Shown piece by piece: positions 11,968 to 23,070 of a stretch of DNA of 64,000 nucleotides. Within the stretch, counting starts at the first letter, position 1, and each line of letters starts with the position of its first letter. The position numbers were made by a program, and so were the translations under genes. The DNA is from Gordionus sp. m RMFG-2023 (lineage: Eukaryota > Nematomorpha > Gordioida > Chordodea > Parachordodidae), in contig NC_088776.1 in the NCBI RefSeq assembly GCF_954871325.1, forward strand, positions 11,098,052 to 11,162,051. The letters are read 5' to 3'. The notes beneath the pieces are model-generated. The model did not search any database, had not been told where the DNA came from, and was given only the letters and a program-made list of their open reading frames with translations.

Positions 11968-14240
11968 TCAAAAGTTATAGGTTTTTCTCTTGTATCTATT
12001 TTCAAAGCTAACATTACTATTTAATTCTTCTTCTTCTATATATTTTAAACTATTGATTAACGTATCTTTGTCTTGTGAAATCATAAGTTCTTTATTTTCA
12101 TTCTTAAATAAATCTACCAACGGCTTATGATCCGTATATAATACAAACCTTCTTCTAATCAGATATTCTTTGCACTTCGCTAGCCCAAATTTCACAGCCA
12201 GCGCCTCCTTCTCGTGGAGTAATTTTTCTCAGTGCTACTGAACCTTCTCGATAAAAATAAAATCGGTTTCTCAACATTATCTGTCATCTGTAATAAAACT
12301 CCTCCTATACCTTCATTAGATGCACCCATGCTAATATAATATCTAAATTCTCATTAAAACAATTAAAATGGGTTTCTCTACCATCTTTTTTTTCAATTTT
12401 TCGAAACTTTCCTCCTGTGCTTCTCCCCATTCAAACCTTTTATTTTTTTTTTATAAATCATAGAACGGTGTGGCAATCTCTGCAAAATTTTGAACAAAAC
12501 GATGATAATAATTCGTAGCTCCTAAAAACGCCTGTACTTCAGTTTTATTATTTGGGGCTCTCATGTTCAATCCGATACTTTCTCGAAAAAATTGTTGCTC
12601 CTTTTAAATTAGCCACCACCCGTTAACCGATACTCTATAGTCTATACATAGTCTTAAACTGTTATACTGTTTTCTTTGGGAACTAAAAGTGTTACCCATA
12701 CACTATGCACTATTAGTTTTATTATTCCTTCTTTAAGCCATTTGTCTAATTCTCTATCTCTTCTATAAGAAAATGAATTTTCTTCTAATCGTATATCTAC
12801 TTCAAAATCTCTAAGAGTTACTAATTCTTCTTTAAAGACTTCCTTATACCTTATTCAATATATTCTTTATTTCTTTGTTGAAATTATTCTCAACAACATC
12901 CAGTTCTACCATATTCTTAATTCCTTGTTGTTTGACTTCGACTAAATCTACCTCTATTGTCCTTATATCTTTTGTTTCCTTATTTTCTTCTAAGTTGCTT
13001 CTATATCTAATTAAAAATTCTGGTCAAGATAATTCAGTCTTCTCCTCATCCTCACTTCTTATTATCTCACGGACATCCTTAATTTCATTCCAACCTAAGA
13101 TATGCTCTATCTTTAACGTATTAATCCATATCGTTCTCTTTATTTATTTCTATCAATTTAATTGTATAAAAGCCTAAAATCTTAACTGTATTACCGTCTA
13201 ATTGCTTCGCTATTATTCTTCTAGCTGTGAATCTTTCTTTTGGAAACCATTTATTAAAATCTTTTATACTCATTAAACTAATCTCAGCTCCTATATTTAA
13301 TAAAAAACATGCTTCACTTTCGCCTATTATCCTCGGACATTTATTTCTCTTTTATCATCTTTTCTAATTCAATTCTATATATATCTTCTGTTTCAATTTC
13401 TCTTCCATTAATTTTTCCATTTAAATTAATTATACTTGTTTCATTTATACTTATAATTAAAAAAATCAGACAAACTATTAAATTTATTATATATAATATT
13501 ATCCTTAATTACATCTCTCTTGTGAATGACCTTCTAAACCGCACTTAGAATTTCAAACTTCTGTCAAAAAATCTACAATTCGTATCTATGTGTCCGTTAC
13601 GCCCACATAAGCTGCCTAGTTAACTCACATTGTCGTGATATGTGTCCTTGATGACCACAAGAAAAAAAAACAATTGGTTTATAATTATTTACTTGTATCC
13701 TATCTTCATCTCTTATCATATCTTTAATCTTTTCTACTTTTTTATTCTCAATCCTTTTATACGATGTACCTCTTCCTATAATTAAGTCTAATACAAAACT
13801 AACAATTATCAACGAAATTAAACATATCCCTACTTTATCCATTAATAAATTCAACAAATTAATCTGCATAATATACATTATAGTGTGCTTAATAAAAATC
13901 GAATTATAAATAACTTGAAATTAATTGTATATATCACCCAAATAATTAAACTAAGTAATACAATGTAAAATAACTTTATCATTTACCTTTTTATCCTTTA
14001 GAATTTAGATTTTATTGGAGAGTTGGGAGAGCTTTAGTCTGAAATTTTAAATATTTCATTCAATTAATTCATCACCAATTATTATAAGTTAAGTTTAAAA
14101 TGAAATGCCGAATAAATCTCACTAATCTATTAATTGATAAATTTTACTTTAATATTACTTTATTTAATAATTTATAAAACAAGACAAAAAAATAATAATG
14201 GTAATTTTTATAAAATTTCTTCTTATTTTATACATACAGA
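11968..14240 (-). mobile_element. Ty3/gypsy retroelement fossil, minus orientation
   Basis: Read from 14240 down: leader/LTR-like stretch, CCHC knuckles (about 13878-13560), protease region (about 13330-13270), reverse transcriptase remains (about 12850-12250) and an RNase H segment with VLYTDHKPLVDLF (12190-11970). Integrase and the 3' LTR are not seen. It is broken in several places. The arrangement with the 10440-11960 copy is head to head, giving a large inverted repeat with arms of about 1.3-1.5 kb. Moderate divergence between arms suggests neither is very recent. Confidence 0.75.
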
Positions 14241-14450
14241 AAAATATTCAAATTTACTACAGTTACATTTAGGAAAAAATATATACATGTTGTTATTTAA
14301 CATTTATATATGTATTTGTTTATTCTTAAAAGATTCCTTAATATTCAGATTTACAGGTGCATATGCAGGAATTCGCTCTGGGGGGGGGGTGTGGGTATTA
14401 AATTTATTTATAACTAGGAGTCATTTATAAATTTATTAAGATTAGCGACT

Positions 14451-14673
14451 AGGGTTGTTGAACTGCTCTATTTAAGTCGATTTTTAAAAACGAACAACTC
14501 AGTATTTTATCCAGAAAAATTTTAATGCAAGTCTGAATATTTTTTTTGTAAATGAAACAAAGGTTTAGACATCTATTAGTGAAATATCAAAGCTTAGGCA
14601 ATATTTTTGGGGCTAAAATCTTGAGTTAGCCATTTTTAAAAATCGGCCCAATACGAGCCATTTAAAAATACTA
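14451..14673. mobile_element. hAT-like MITE family F, copy 2
   Basis: The left end is TAGGGTTGTTGAACTGCTC and the right end AAATACTA. Flanking 8-mers TTAGCGAC (14443-14450) and TTGGTGAC (14674-14681) match at 6 of 8. It is inserted in hAT element G copy 3. Confidence 0.75.
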
Positions 14674-14710
14674 TTGGTGACTATAGAATATTGGCAATGT
14701 CTAATACACA

Positions 14711-14868
14711 ATTTTCACCTTTTCTGGTGGTAAGCTCCTTCAACATCTCTCTCCACTTTATGTTATTCGTACAATCTCTTTTATCTATTTTATACTTCTT
14801 TATATTGGCTCTAACTTTATGGCCCCATTGAAGTTTTGGCCTTCCTCTTTTACGTTTGCCCATCAAAT
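14711..14868 (-). mobile_element. LINE fragment: reverse transcriptase C-terminal tail
   Basis: Minus-strand translation includes MGKRKRGRPKLQWGHKVRAN and KWREMLKELTTRKGE, the basic tail that follows the RT domain in many animal non-LTR retrotransposons. It is nearly identical in DNA to 17424-17590. Only about 160 bp are present, truncated at the 5' side and inserted in a hAT fragment. The clade (RTE-like or other) cannot be fixed from the tail alone. Confidence 0.75.
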
Positions 14869-15075
14869 CGGTGTATAAATCATACAATATAAATGTCTCG
14901 AAAAAGGACATTGTAAAATAGGATAATTTTTTAAACATATAAAATTTGATATATAAGTTTAAATTATATATAAAAAAAATATTGGAAATATATATTAACA
15001 CAAAAATTTCTTAAGAATTATTGCATATATAAATTTCCAAAATATTCATGAAAAAAATATGGTGTATCAAAAAAT

Positions 15076-15289
15076 TAGTATTGTTTTACGGTTCGATTTG
15101 AGCCAATTTTTAAAAACGGATACTCAATATTTAGCCAGAAAAACATTGCCTAAATCTCAAAATTTCTCTAATGGGTGTTCATGCCTTTGTGCCATCTATA
15201 AGCAAAATCTTACGGCTTACGTACTATTTTTCTGGATAAAATATTGAGTTTATAAAAATCCGCTCAAACCGAGCCGTTTAACAACACTA
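15076..15289. mobile_element. hAT-like MITE family F, copy 3
   Basis: Ends are TAGTATTGTTTTACGG and (right, as read) CCGTTTAACAACACTA. Flanking 8-mers CAAAAAAT and CTAAAAAT match at 7 of 8. Length is 214 bp. Confidence 0.85.
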
Positions 15290-15410
15290 CTAAAAATAGT
15301 AAAAAATATCATTAAGAAGCATATTATAAATTTATAATGTAAAATTCAATATTCTTGGAATTGAGCTAATTTTTCAATGATTTCATCCATGCTTGGTATT
15401 AACTCTAAAA

Positions 15411-16272
15411 AATATTTATCTACTTATCTAACCTAAATGAAATACTAAACTTCTAATAATTTTATTTAATTTTTCTTAAACATAAAATCTAAACTAACTA
15501 AAATTGACTATTATTATAATTTTTAAAAATAAGTTTGCATGATAAAATGCTGATAATAATAAAATATTAATGAATCCAAGTATTTTAATAGTCAAATCAA
15601 AAAGCCGTTATGAAGATTCTATCGGTGACATAATCCTTTAAAGACTTATTTGTGTTACCTTTGAAATAAAGAGTTAAGGATACGGGAACACTTTTGTGAA
15701 ATAAGTCAGTTCTAACTATATTTCTAAAATTCTTTTTTAGAAATTGTTGTTTCCTTTTTGAATAGACAAAAAAATGTAATATTTTCTTACACTAAATTTA
15801 TAGTAAACGCCTTATATTCAACCTTTTCGTTATTTAAGGCTATCGAAATCACATCTAGATAGCGTTAATATTTTTTTAAATAAATAAATATTTTATATAA
15901 TATTTTAGAAATATCATATACCTTTTTATGGAATTAGCTTTTGTTTTTTATCATAGCGTTATCACTATAACACTCCATATTTTAAATTATATCTATTTAT
16001 CAGTGTTATATTGCAAATAACTCACCTCTTGAACATAACGCCTTTAATATAAATTTGCACTGGAAATTTAAAGATTGCGAACGGATTTGATTTTTAATAT
16101 GTATCTTTAGTAGATTAATAGTAACCCATAATTAAATCTAATGAATGACGAACAATTTAGCTTGTTACCCCTTGATCAATCGCATTTTCTAAATCTCAAT
16201 TTATAATAATCTTCAATTGTTATTTATGTCATTTATAAGTTGTGCATGTTTGGAAAATCATATCTGGGCGGG
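15411..16272. other. AT-rich spacer, nothing recognised
   Basis: No gene or repeat family could be assigned. Confidence 0.45.
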
Positions 16273-16525
16273 TAGGTGACAATTCTATGCGGTAATCGCA
16301 AGATCTTTTATATATCTTTTCTTCAAGTGATCGATACTCCAATATACATATATATCCAATTGTCCATCCATAACATGTCCCGAATGCAATATTACGATTG
16401 CGCCATTTATCCTAGGAGCAATCGCGGAATTCTCTGTCAACAAATAATGCATAAATTATAAGCTTTATAAGATGGTAACTCAATGCCCGCTTTTTCTGCC
16501 TCCTTTATATAAAAGGAGACTTTAA
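16273..16525 (-). other. Candidate coding exon(s), unrecognised
   Basis: On the minus strand, about 50 codons are stop-free after an acceptor-like GTTGACAG (ending near 16434). They read NSAIAPRINGAIVILHSGH, then VMDGQLDIYVYWSIDH, and end ITA before a stop near 16278. Just upstream another frame is open for about 26 codons and contains KEAEKAGIELPSYKAYNL. Runs this long without stops, with sensible amino-acid use, are unusual in this AT-rich sequence. I do not recognise the protein and cannot connect the two frames; this could equally be a decayed transposon. Confidence 0.3.
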
Positions 16526-17423
16526 AAAATAATTTAATTTATTAATTCAGCTGGTTCTGGGAGACTAAAAATATTATTCAGGATTATGAACGAGAGGTAG
16601 ATATACATAAATTGAATAATAAATTGAAAAATATTCAATTTTTTGAAGAATATATAGTTTATAATACCGATTTGGATCTTTGATGATTTATTATCTGTAA
16701 TAAAGAGAAAAAAATAAAATACAAATATTATGTAAAATCTGCAAGTAAATTAATATCATTATTTAAATAAAAAATATCCTCATTAGCTCCCTCCCTATTC
16801 CATGGTCCACAAAAATATATGCATATATCTTAAACAATAATTTGAAAGAAATGGTTTAAAAAAAATTAATATCTTAATAGTATAGGTATCATTTCTATTC
16901 TACCTAAAAAAAATTCATTTTCGCCTTGAGATTTACAGAGAACAGCGGAGTGAATAACAGGCTAACTTAATATTATTTTCCTTAAAATCTTGAATATGAT
17001 ACTTTTTAAATATTTTGGAAAATATGTATATGTGATATTCCAATTGTGATTTATCGTGCTATTCATTAATTAAATTAAAGCTGGATTTTTAAAATTTTGC
17101 AAACTCTCAATCTTGAATTCAAACTTCAGAATTATAATTATATTCGAAAAACTATTGAAAATAATTTGCATATATGCTATTTGACGCAAGGGTAAAATAG
17201 GACCATTTTGAACGATGCCATTTGAAGTAAATTTTTTTGTTATTTCAATGCAGCATCAAAATATTTCAATATGGAAGTAAATGGAATCTAATATTTTTTT
17301 CAAAACTGGACAAATTTTTTATATGAGAAGATCCGCTATATTTTTTTTGACTGCTCAAATAATGTTTTTTTTCATATAAAACCAAAATACTATCTCTTAG
17401 ATTTAGAATGTTTTTTTTTCTCT
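16526..17423. other. AT-rich spacer, nothing recognised
   Basis: No coding or repeat signal was found. Confidence 0.45.
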
Positions 17424-17684
17424 TTAGCTTTCACCTTTTCTGGTGGTAAGCTCCTTCAACATCTCTCTCCACTTTATGTTATTAATACAATCTCTTTTAT
17501 CTAATTTATACTTCTTTATATTGGCTCTAACTTTATGGCCCCATTGAAGTTTTGGCCTTCCTCTTTTACGTTTGCCCATCACTTCCAAACTCTTAACTTT
17601 ATTTCCTATGTAGTTCATAAGCCTTCTCATTGTGTGCCCATACCACCTAAGTCTGTTTACCATTAACTTAGTCTTAATGAACAC
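17424..17684 (-). pseudogene. LINE fragment: reverse transcriptase C-terminal tail, longer copy
   Basis: An 86-codon open segment reads NRLRWYGHTMRR, then GKRKRGRPKLQWGHKVR and KWREMLKELTTRKGES before a stop. The RWYGH...RGRPK...W pattern is characteristic of the region just after the RT domain of animal LINEs, and a natural C-terminus is present. The polymerase itself is absent upstream (beyond 17684 the sequence is AT-rich), so this is a 5'-truncated insertion. It shares about 165 bp of near-identical DNA with 14711-14868, suggesting comparatively recent activity of the family. The start Met is only the first in the frame and is not a real translation start. Confidence 0.8.
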
Positions 17685-17759
17685 TACCTTTAAACTACTT
17701 AGTATTCTTAAAAATAAAATATAATTATAACAAAATTTATATTTACATATTAATTAGGG

Positions 17760-18330
17760 TGTGGGTGTCATCTTGACGGCAGATGAGAATAAAGCTCGCT
17801 TATAGCGCAACGAGATACTAGATGATCTATAATTTGGCAAAAGCCTTATGGATTATTTGTAATAGTTATATCAGGATAGAATAAAAGTTATCAACTTCCA
17901 CTTTTCCTAGATAGGAAAGAATTTTATCCCACATTCATGCAAAAAAATGACTCTCTCTATGATATGCTAAATAGTGCCCTCTGCCCCTACAGAAATAATC
18001 AAATCAGTATTCTATCCTTTCAGTATCAAGGGTATTTTCCTTGAGTTTTTCAATAGGTCTAATATCGCTACAAAGGGATTTTAATGGGGCATCTTTTTCC
18101 CCACAATATCATATTCTTTTATGCCGATATCAATCCTAAAAGATATTAATCAAAGCCGAGCGTCGGGGTTTATGTATGGTCAACCTAACCAAGTCTGTAT
18201 GCCAACGACCCAAATATTTACTTATCTGGAAATTAGAATAAAACCGCTAAGTGGACGGCGATTATAATGTGCTTGAGAATAACAATTTTATATAAACACA
18301 ATGGCTCAATTTGTCAATTGCTATAAGGAT
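17760..18330. other. Patch of raised G+C, unrecognised
   Basis: Composition is intermediate between the AT-rich spacer and the island at 7820-10050, and short open stretches appear on the plus strand. No motif could be identified; a decayed element is likely. Confidence 0.3.
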
Positions 18331-18332
18331 GA

Positions 18333-19255
18333 AGTAGGGGAGGCTGGTGTTAGTCGAACCAATTTTTACAAAATTGGCTATAGCTCTTGTTGTTTTATAG
18401 ATAATATAATAATATATGATTGGATACCTAAAATTATACTCTATAAAGGTGCCTTATAAAAAATCTTAAGAATATAATCATTTTTTTTAAATTTTATTTT
18501 TTGTAAAAGTGAAAATTTTGTTCAACAAGCCCCAATAGCTGGGTGAGGCAAACAACTTCAAGGGGCTTCCAAAACCATTGGTTTTTTTAGGCCATAATAA
18601 ATTGAAATGCATTTTTATTTTTTACTAATGATATGTATAGAATAATTTTATTGTTCAAAATATCATAATACTTATAAATTGAAGCTAATTATATATAAAA
18701 ATAGAAACTTAATTTTGGCTAATTTAATAAACATTTTGGACATAAAAAAATATGAATTTTAAAGAGAGATTAAGATTTCTTAGCATAAATCCTAAATACC
18801 AATCATAAACAGCCATGAAATTGCCTTTTCAAAATTTTGAAATTTTTTTCATTATTAATTGGCATAATTGACGTGCATGGTTTAGCAAACCCCGCTAACT
18901 CTAAATTGACAAATCATGATTGAAATAATATCTAGATTTGATAAATACTCATAAAACTTACCCAAATTATAGAAGAATGTTTAAACTTTGTAATAAAATT
19001 TAATTTACATATAAATGATTATATATTTTAATAAAAATTAAAATTCTGTCATGTAAAAATCTTTTGAAAATTTTATCAGAATTTTATTTCTTAAATAAAA
19101 TTTTTAGTAATTAATTATTTCAAAATATATTTTGTCCATAGATGTATACTAATGAAAACTATATTAATTTTAACCTTCTGGTGTATTTAATTTTAAAATG
19201 AGATTAAGTGGTTTGCCAAGCCCAGGGGTTAACCTAACCCCAGTCTCCCCTACTG
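18333..19255. mobile_element. Non-autonomous DNA transposon with 28-bp inverted termini
   Basis: The left end AGTAGGGGAGGCTGGTGTTA and the right end read inward AGTAGGGGAGACTGGGGTTA match at 23 of 28 bases when extended to 28 bp. The roughly 920-bp interior has no coding sequence but repeats short GC words near 18530 and 18880. No convincing target duplication was found, so the superfamily is open. Confidence 0.6.
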
Positions 19256-19262
19256 GAAGTTC

Positions 19263-19445
19263 TAGATGTTCTTAGCAATTTTTAAAAACGGCCGATTAAA
19301 TTTTAGCCAAAATAATATTATGTAAGCCAGGAGATTATGCTCATAGTGGGCAGAAAGGTTTAGACCTCCATTTGCTAAATCTCGAGGCTTGCATATTATT
19401 TTGGCTAAAATCTTAATCGGGGCGTTTTTGAAAAGTGACCCCCAT
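19263..19445. mobile_element. hAT-like MITE family F, copy 4 (right end decayed)
   Basis: It contains the family core AAAAACGGCCGATTAAATTT, GGTTTAGACCTCCATTTGCT and GGCTAAAATCTTAATCGGGG. The left end TAGATGTTCTTAGC is degenerate and the right terminus is not clear. It abuts the element ending at 19255. Confidence 0.7.
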
Positions 19446-19491
19446 GTTTACTCCGTCACCAGGCTAGATAAAGTGGTTTCTCTATACTATG

Positions 19492-20875
19492 CAGTGTTGT
19501 TAAACGCTACTCTTAAAAGTAGCGCGCTATCGCAACCGCTATCGTTTTCAAATGAGTAGCGTGCTATTAGCTACTTTTTACGCTATTTTGATTTTTTTTT
19601 AAAATATTTTTTACATAACTTTATTTCCACAAATAAAATATTGGTATAAAAACATGATTATAATTTGTTACATATATATATATATAATTTATTTAATATT
19701 GCACTTTAATAATAATAACATTTTGTACTCGACGATCAGAGAGTATAAACTTTGCCAAACTAAATAATCGTCCAGCACTAGCACTTGAGGGCAACGCAGT
19801 ATTAAATTTAATAAACACACTTTTTATATGAAAAAAATCATCAAAGATATTTAAATGAGTATTTTTAGATTTAAAAAAGCATCTAGAGGTTCAATAATAT
19901 TATTATTATTATTTATTTCAAAAAAATCGTCTATGAGCGGCCGCGGTTTCGATCTTGCTATAGTATTAGTATCGTGGTTAGGCATGACATTTTTTAACAT
20001 TACCATCAGCCTATCAAGTTGCCCTTTGGATTCAGTCAAATTATTGTATGGCCAATTTAACTTGAAACTAGGATGAACGATAGCAGCTATTACATAATCA
20101 TCATCATACAGATCTGGAAATCTAACTTATATAAAACGATTGTATTAATTATAAAATAAGAAGAATACCTTTTTAATTTTCAAAATTTAAATTTATCTGA
20201 GATTTAGATTTATTTATAAAAAAATAAAATAGCATTAAATTATGGTAAATAAAGATTTATAAAATATAATTATTATATACAAGGTAATTAATAATATATT
20301 AATTTTGAATTTTATATTAATACTATATATTAATATTATAGATTGTGTTGTAAATTAAGCCAATTTAAATTATGGCTAATCAAGCAATAAATCATTTATT
20401 TTATATAATTGTATAATAGAAAATAAAAATAATGTCTTGACCTTTTCTCAATGCCTTTTAGCATAGACTCTACCAGTGGTTGGCAAAATTTTTTTGCATC
20501 GAAACCGATATCCAGTAGTGATTTTTTCTTCAAGATTAAAGTATTTTTTGAATTCTGGGAAAGAATAATCTATATTTTTCTCATTTTTCAAAGAAATTTC
20601 ACTATCTTCAACAATCTCACACATTTTTAATAACTAGATTTATAATATATATTAATATAAATTTCAATTTCAAAATTAAATTAAATAAAAGGATTATAAT
20701 TTTAGATTTAATAAAAAATATATTTTAATAATTTTTAGATGTATTTATTATGTAAAATGCTACTTCGCTACTTTCTAAATTAGTAGCGAGTTACCGCTAT
20801 CGCTATTTTCTAAAAAACGTAGCCAGCTAAAGCTACCGCTACTGAAAAAAGTAGCGCGCTATTTTAACAACACTG
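19492..20875 (-). mobile_element. hAT element B, internally deleted, with TIRs and TSD
   Basis: The inverted ends are CAGTGTTGTTAAACGCTACT on the left and CAGTGTTGTTAAAATAGCGC read from the right. Flanking 8-mers ATACTATG (19484-19491) and ATATTATG (20876-20883) match at 7 of 8. Subterminal regions are built from repeated GTAGCG / CGCTAC words on both sides. It carries only the two ends of a transposase gene. Confidence 0.9.
19735..20624 (-). pseudogene. hAT transposase, N- and C-terminal ends only
   Basis: On the minus strand, an ATG near 20624 opens about 58 codons beginning MCEIVEDSEISLKNEK and including TTGYRFRCKKILPTTGR, where a BED-type zinc finger is expected; a stop follows. The middle of the transposase is missing. 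From about 20039 the C-terminal side resumes with EPLDAFLNLK, and 19840-19735 contains FNTALPSSASAGRLFSLAKF, the hAT dimerisation motif (family form ALPSSASVERLFS). The catalytic centre is absent, so no transposase activity is expected. Confidence 0.8.
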
Positions 20876-20883
20876 ATATTATG

Positions 20884-21604
20884 ATACTATATTATACACA
20901 GCATATTGCTGCCTATGGACTGCTCCAACGTCTACCCGAAAGCCATATCAGAAATTAAATCCTTCACAGTAACTTTTTTCTTTCTTTCTTTCTTTCAAAT
21001 TTATATTTTTTTCACACCATCTATACATGTAATATTTATATTATTATATATAAACGGGTTAATTTTATAACTTTGATTTTTAAACCTACAACTTCTTGAC
21101 AAATTTATTTTAATTTATAAACCGTTAAACAAATAATAGACTTATAATCTCATTATAATATTATTTTTTTGAAAACCTATATAATAAATTTATATTTTTC
21201 ATATTATTCTATGAGTGCGATTGTATTATATAAATGAAATTATTTATATAGTTTTGAAGTGTATATTAAATCCAACACTTAGACATGTTTTTTTTTCACT
21301 TTTGATTTTTTTTAGGATTTTCTTCAAAATTATGCAAAACTTGCTAAAAAAATAATATTTTTTTAATGTTGTAATCTATCCTTCATTTTTTAAATAAGAT
21401 TTATATAATTTGTCAATTCGAGATTAAAATAATTATATTAACCAAACATTTATTGTTGATAAAAAAAAGAAATAATTAAATAATTAGTTGGATTAATTTA
21501 CTGAATAGCTAAATATTGAATTTTAATTTAATAAAAAAGTAATTATAATAAGTAAGCAATAATTTATTAGCTCATTTACCTTAAAATATAAAGTTATATA
21601 CTAA
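20884..21604. other. Mostly AT-rich spacer
   Basis: Nothing is recognised except the TTTC microsatellite at 20973-20997 and a slightly richer patch at 20890-20970. Confidence 0.4.
20973..20997. repeat. (TTTC)n microsatellite
   Basis: About five TTTC units. Confidence 0.85.
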
Positions 21605-21611
21605 CTATCAT

Positions 21612-22829
21612 TTAATGTTTGCAGTGGACCGGTGGGACAGATCATCCAGTCCGGTCAAATTCCGTCTCATAAGACTATTGGGTCCGAGGAAAAGTCCCGT
21701 GGTCCGATTATGTCTGACCGAAATCCAATTAAAAAGATAATACTCTGAATTGCTTTTTAATTAATGTATATGAACATGTAAAACATGTATTATATTTAAT
21801 AATTCATCATTTACTTTTTATATTCTTCTATTTCATTCATTCGTCAACTAATTCAATTTAGGTGTGATTGAATTTATTTGGTATTATATTTTTATTTTTA
21901 AAAATGAAAATTGAAATTGAAATTATAGAGGATGATAAAATTATAAAATCACCCTCTTCTGGGGGTAAAAGAATAACTATTTATAGAATTTGGTTGGAAG
22001 GGAATCTATATAGAATTCCGATTCTGGCCAAAATAATAATGGACTGTCTCCCACAACAGGCTACATTAGTAGCATGTAAATGGATCTTTTCCAAAGCTAG
22101 TGATAAAATAACAAAAAAGCGAAATAGAATGAATTATTCAAAGATGGTTCAATCTCTAAAGACACATGGAAAAATTTTTTTTTGATTTTTAAATTTTTAA
22201 TATAACAAGTGAAAATCGTGAATCCATATTTCTTAAACAAAAACTTCAACTTGAAGTTTTTAACACAATTATACTTGTTTTTTAGGTACATATTCATTAT
22301 TAAATTAAGCTCTTTTTAGAGCCTCCGTTACTTATAATATATATTTTTTTTATTTATAGTAATCTTATATATTTTTATATACTGTTTTTAATATTAGTGT
22401 TTTATCATTTTTTTTAAAATATAAACATTCTGAAATTAATATTTTAATAAATTAATTATGAAATTAGAATATTTAAATATAAATAAGTTTTATTTTAGAA
22501 CCAAATATCTATCAACAATATATTTATCAAAAACTAATTAATTATGCAAATTGATTTATATTATATTCAATAAATTTGGTATTTAGTTTAATAATATTTT
22601 GTATTATGCAGTAATAAAAATGATTTGATGATATAATTAAAATATTGCAAATTTAACATTTCATTTTTATTAAAATTTAATACAGAATAAAACTTTTATA
22701 CCTTAACAAAAACATTTTTTAGATAGGATCGGATCGACTGTCCCATGATCTAGTTTTACCTAACTTAACGGTCCATCGGTCCAGTCTCATTTTAGAAAAA
22801 GGACCGGACCCAGACTATTGCAAACACTA
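21612..22829 (+). mobile_element. hAT element C, non-autonomous, with TIRs and near-TSD
   Basis: The left end is TTAATGTTTGCAGTGGACCG and the right end read inward TAGTGTTTGCAATAGTCTGG; both continue with GGACCGG-type words. Flanking 8-mers ACTATCAT (21604-21611) and ACTATTAT (22830-22837) differ at one base. The interior retains one short reading frame encoding a hAT dimerisation domain. Confidence 0.85.
21868..22185 (+). CDS. Truncated hAT protein: dimerisation domain only (105 aa)
   Basis: This uninterrupted 105-codon frame ends in LYRIPILAKIIMDCLPQQAT, then LVACKWIFSKASDKITKKRN and RMNYSKMVQSLKTHGK. It aligns by eye with the hAT C-terminal dimerisation domain (family form YPxLAxIAxDYLxIPATSVxSERxFSxAGxxITxxRNRLxPxxxxxLxxLKxW). 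The family's SER/VER position is replaced by CKW. The preceding 45 residues are Lys/Ile/Glu-rich and unplaced. The start at 21868 is TTG (the annotated first residue), the first true ATG in frame being at 21904. No catalytic domain is present. Such a fragment could in principle bind to transposase, but expression is unknown. Confidence 0.65.
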   Translation: MNLFGIIFLFLKMKIEIEIIEDDKIIKSPSSGGKRITIYRIWLEGNLYRIPILAKIIMDCLPQQATLVACKWIFSKASDKITKKRNRMNYSKMVQSLKTHGKIFF

Positions 22830-22974
22830 ACTATTATATTAGAATTTGAATTATATTACAAGATTCTTTTTCTTTATTTTTTAGACTATATATAAGAACT
22901 CTAAAAAAGTTTTAAGCATTGAGTCGGAGTCCTGGTTAGACTTATTTTCTAATAATGTTTAGCCTAGGCTAAAA

Positions 22975-23070
22975 GCTTTTGAGCTAGGACACCCTATTTT
23001 GGTTTGTTTTAAGTGTTTGGCCGTAATTGTTATTTTTCGTATTATTTTTTGTTTTTTTTTATGTTTTTCG
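22975..23070. repeat. Dispersed repeat, copy 1 (about 95 bp)
   Basis: It contains AAAGCTTTTGAGCTAGGACA and CTATTTTGGTTTGTTTTA, shared with 34843-34935. Family unknown. Confidence 0.7.

Larger units (their letters stand above)
14354..15410 (-). mobile_element. hAT element G, copy 3 (fragment), host of three later insertions
   Basis: The right-hand terminus CAGGTGCATATGCAGGAATT at 14354 (plus-strand view) followed by a G10 run matches the ends at 46304 and 29585. Collinear pieces of the same family continue at 14380-14450, 14674-14705, 14870-15040 and 15300-15400; they match 29276-29585 and 48730-49010 in reverse complement. Between the pieces lie a MITE (14451-14673), a LINE tail (14711-14868) and another MITE (15076-15289). 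No transposase coding was found here. Confidence 0.75.

Noticed and set aside
17760-18330. Considered as a piece of the same island as 7820-10050.
   Set aside because: Composition is similar but I found no shared sequence.
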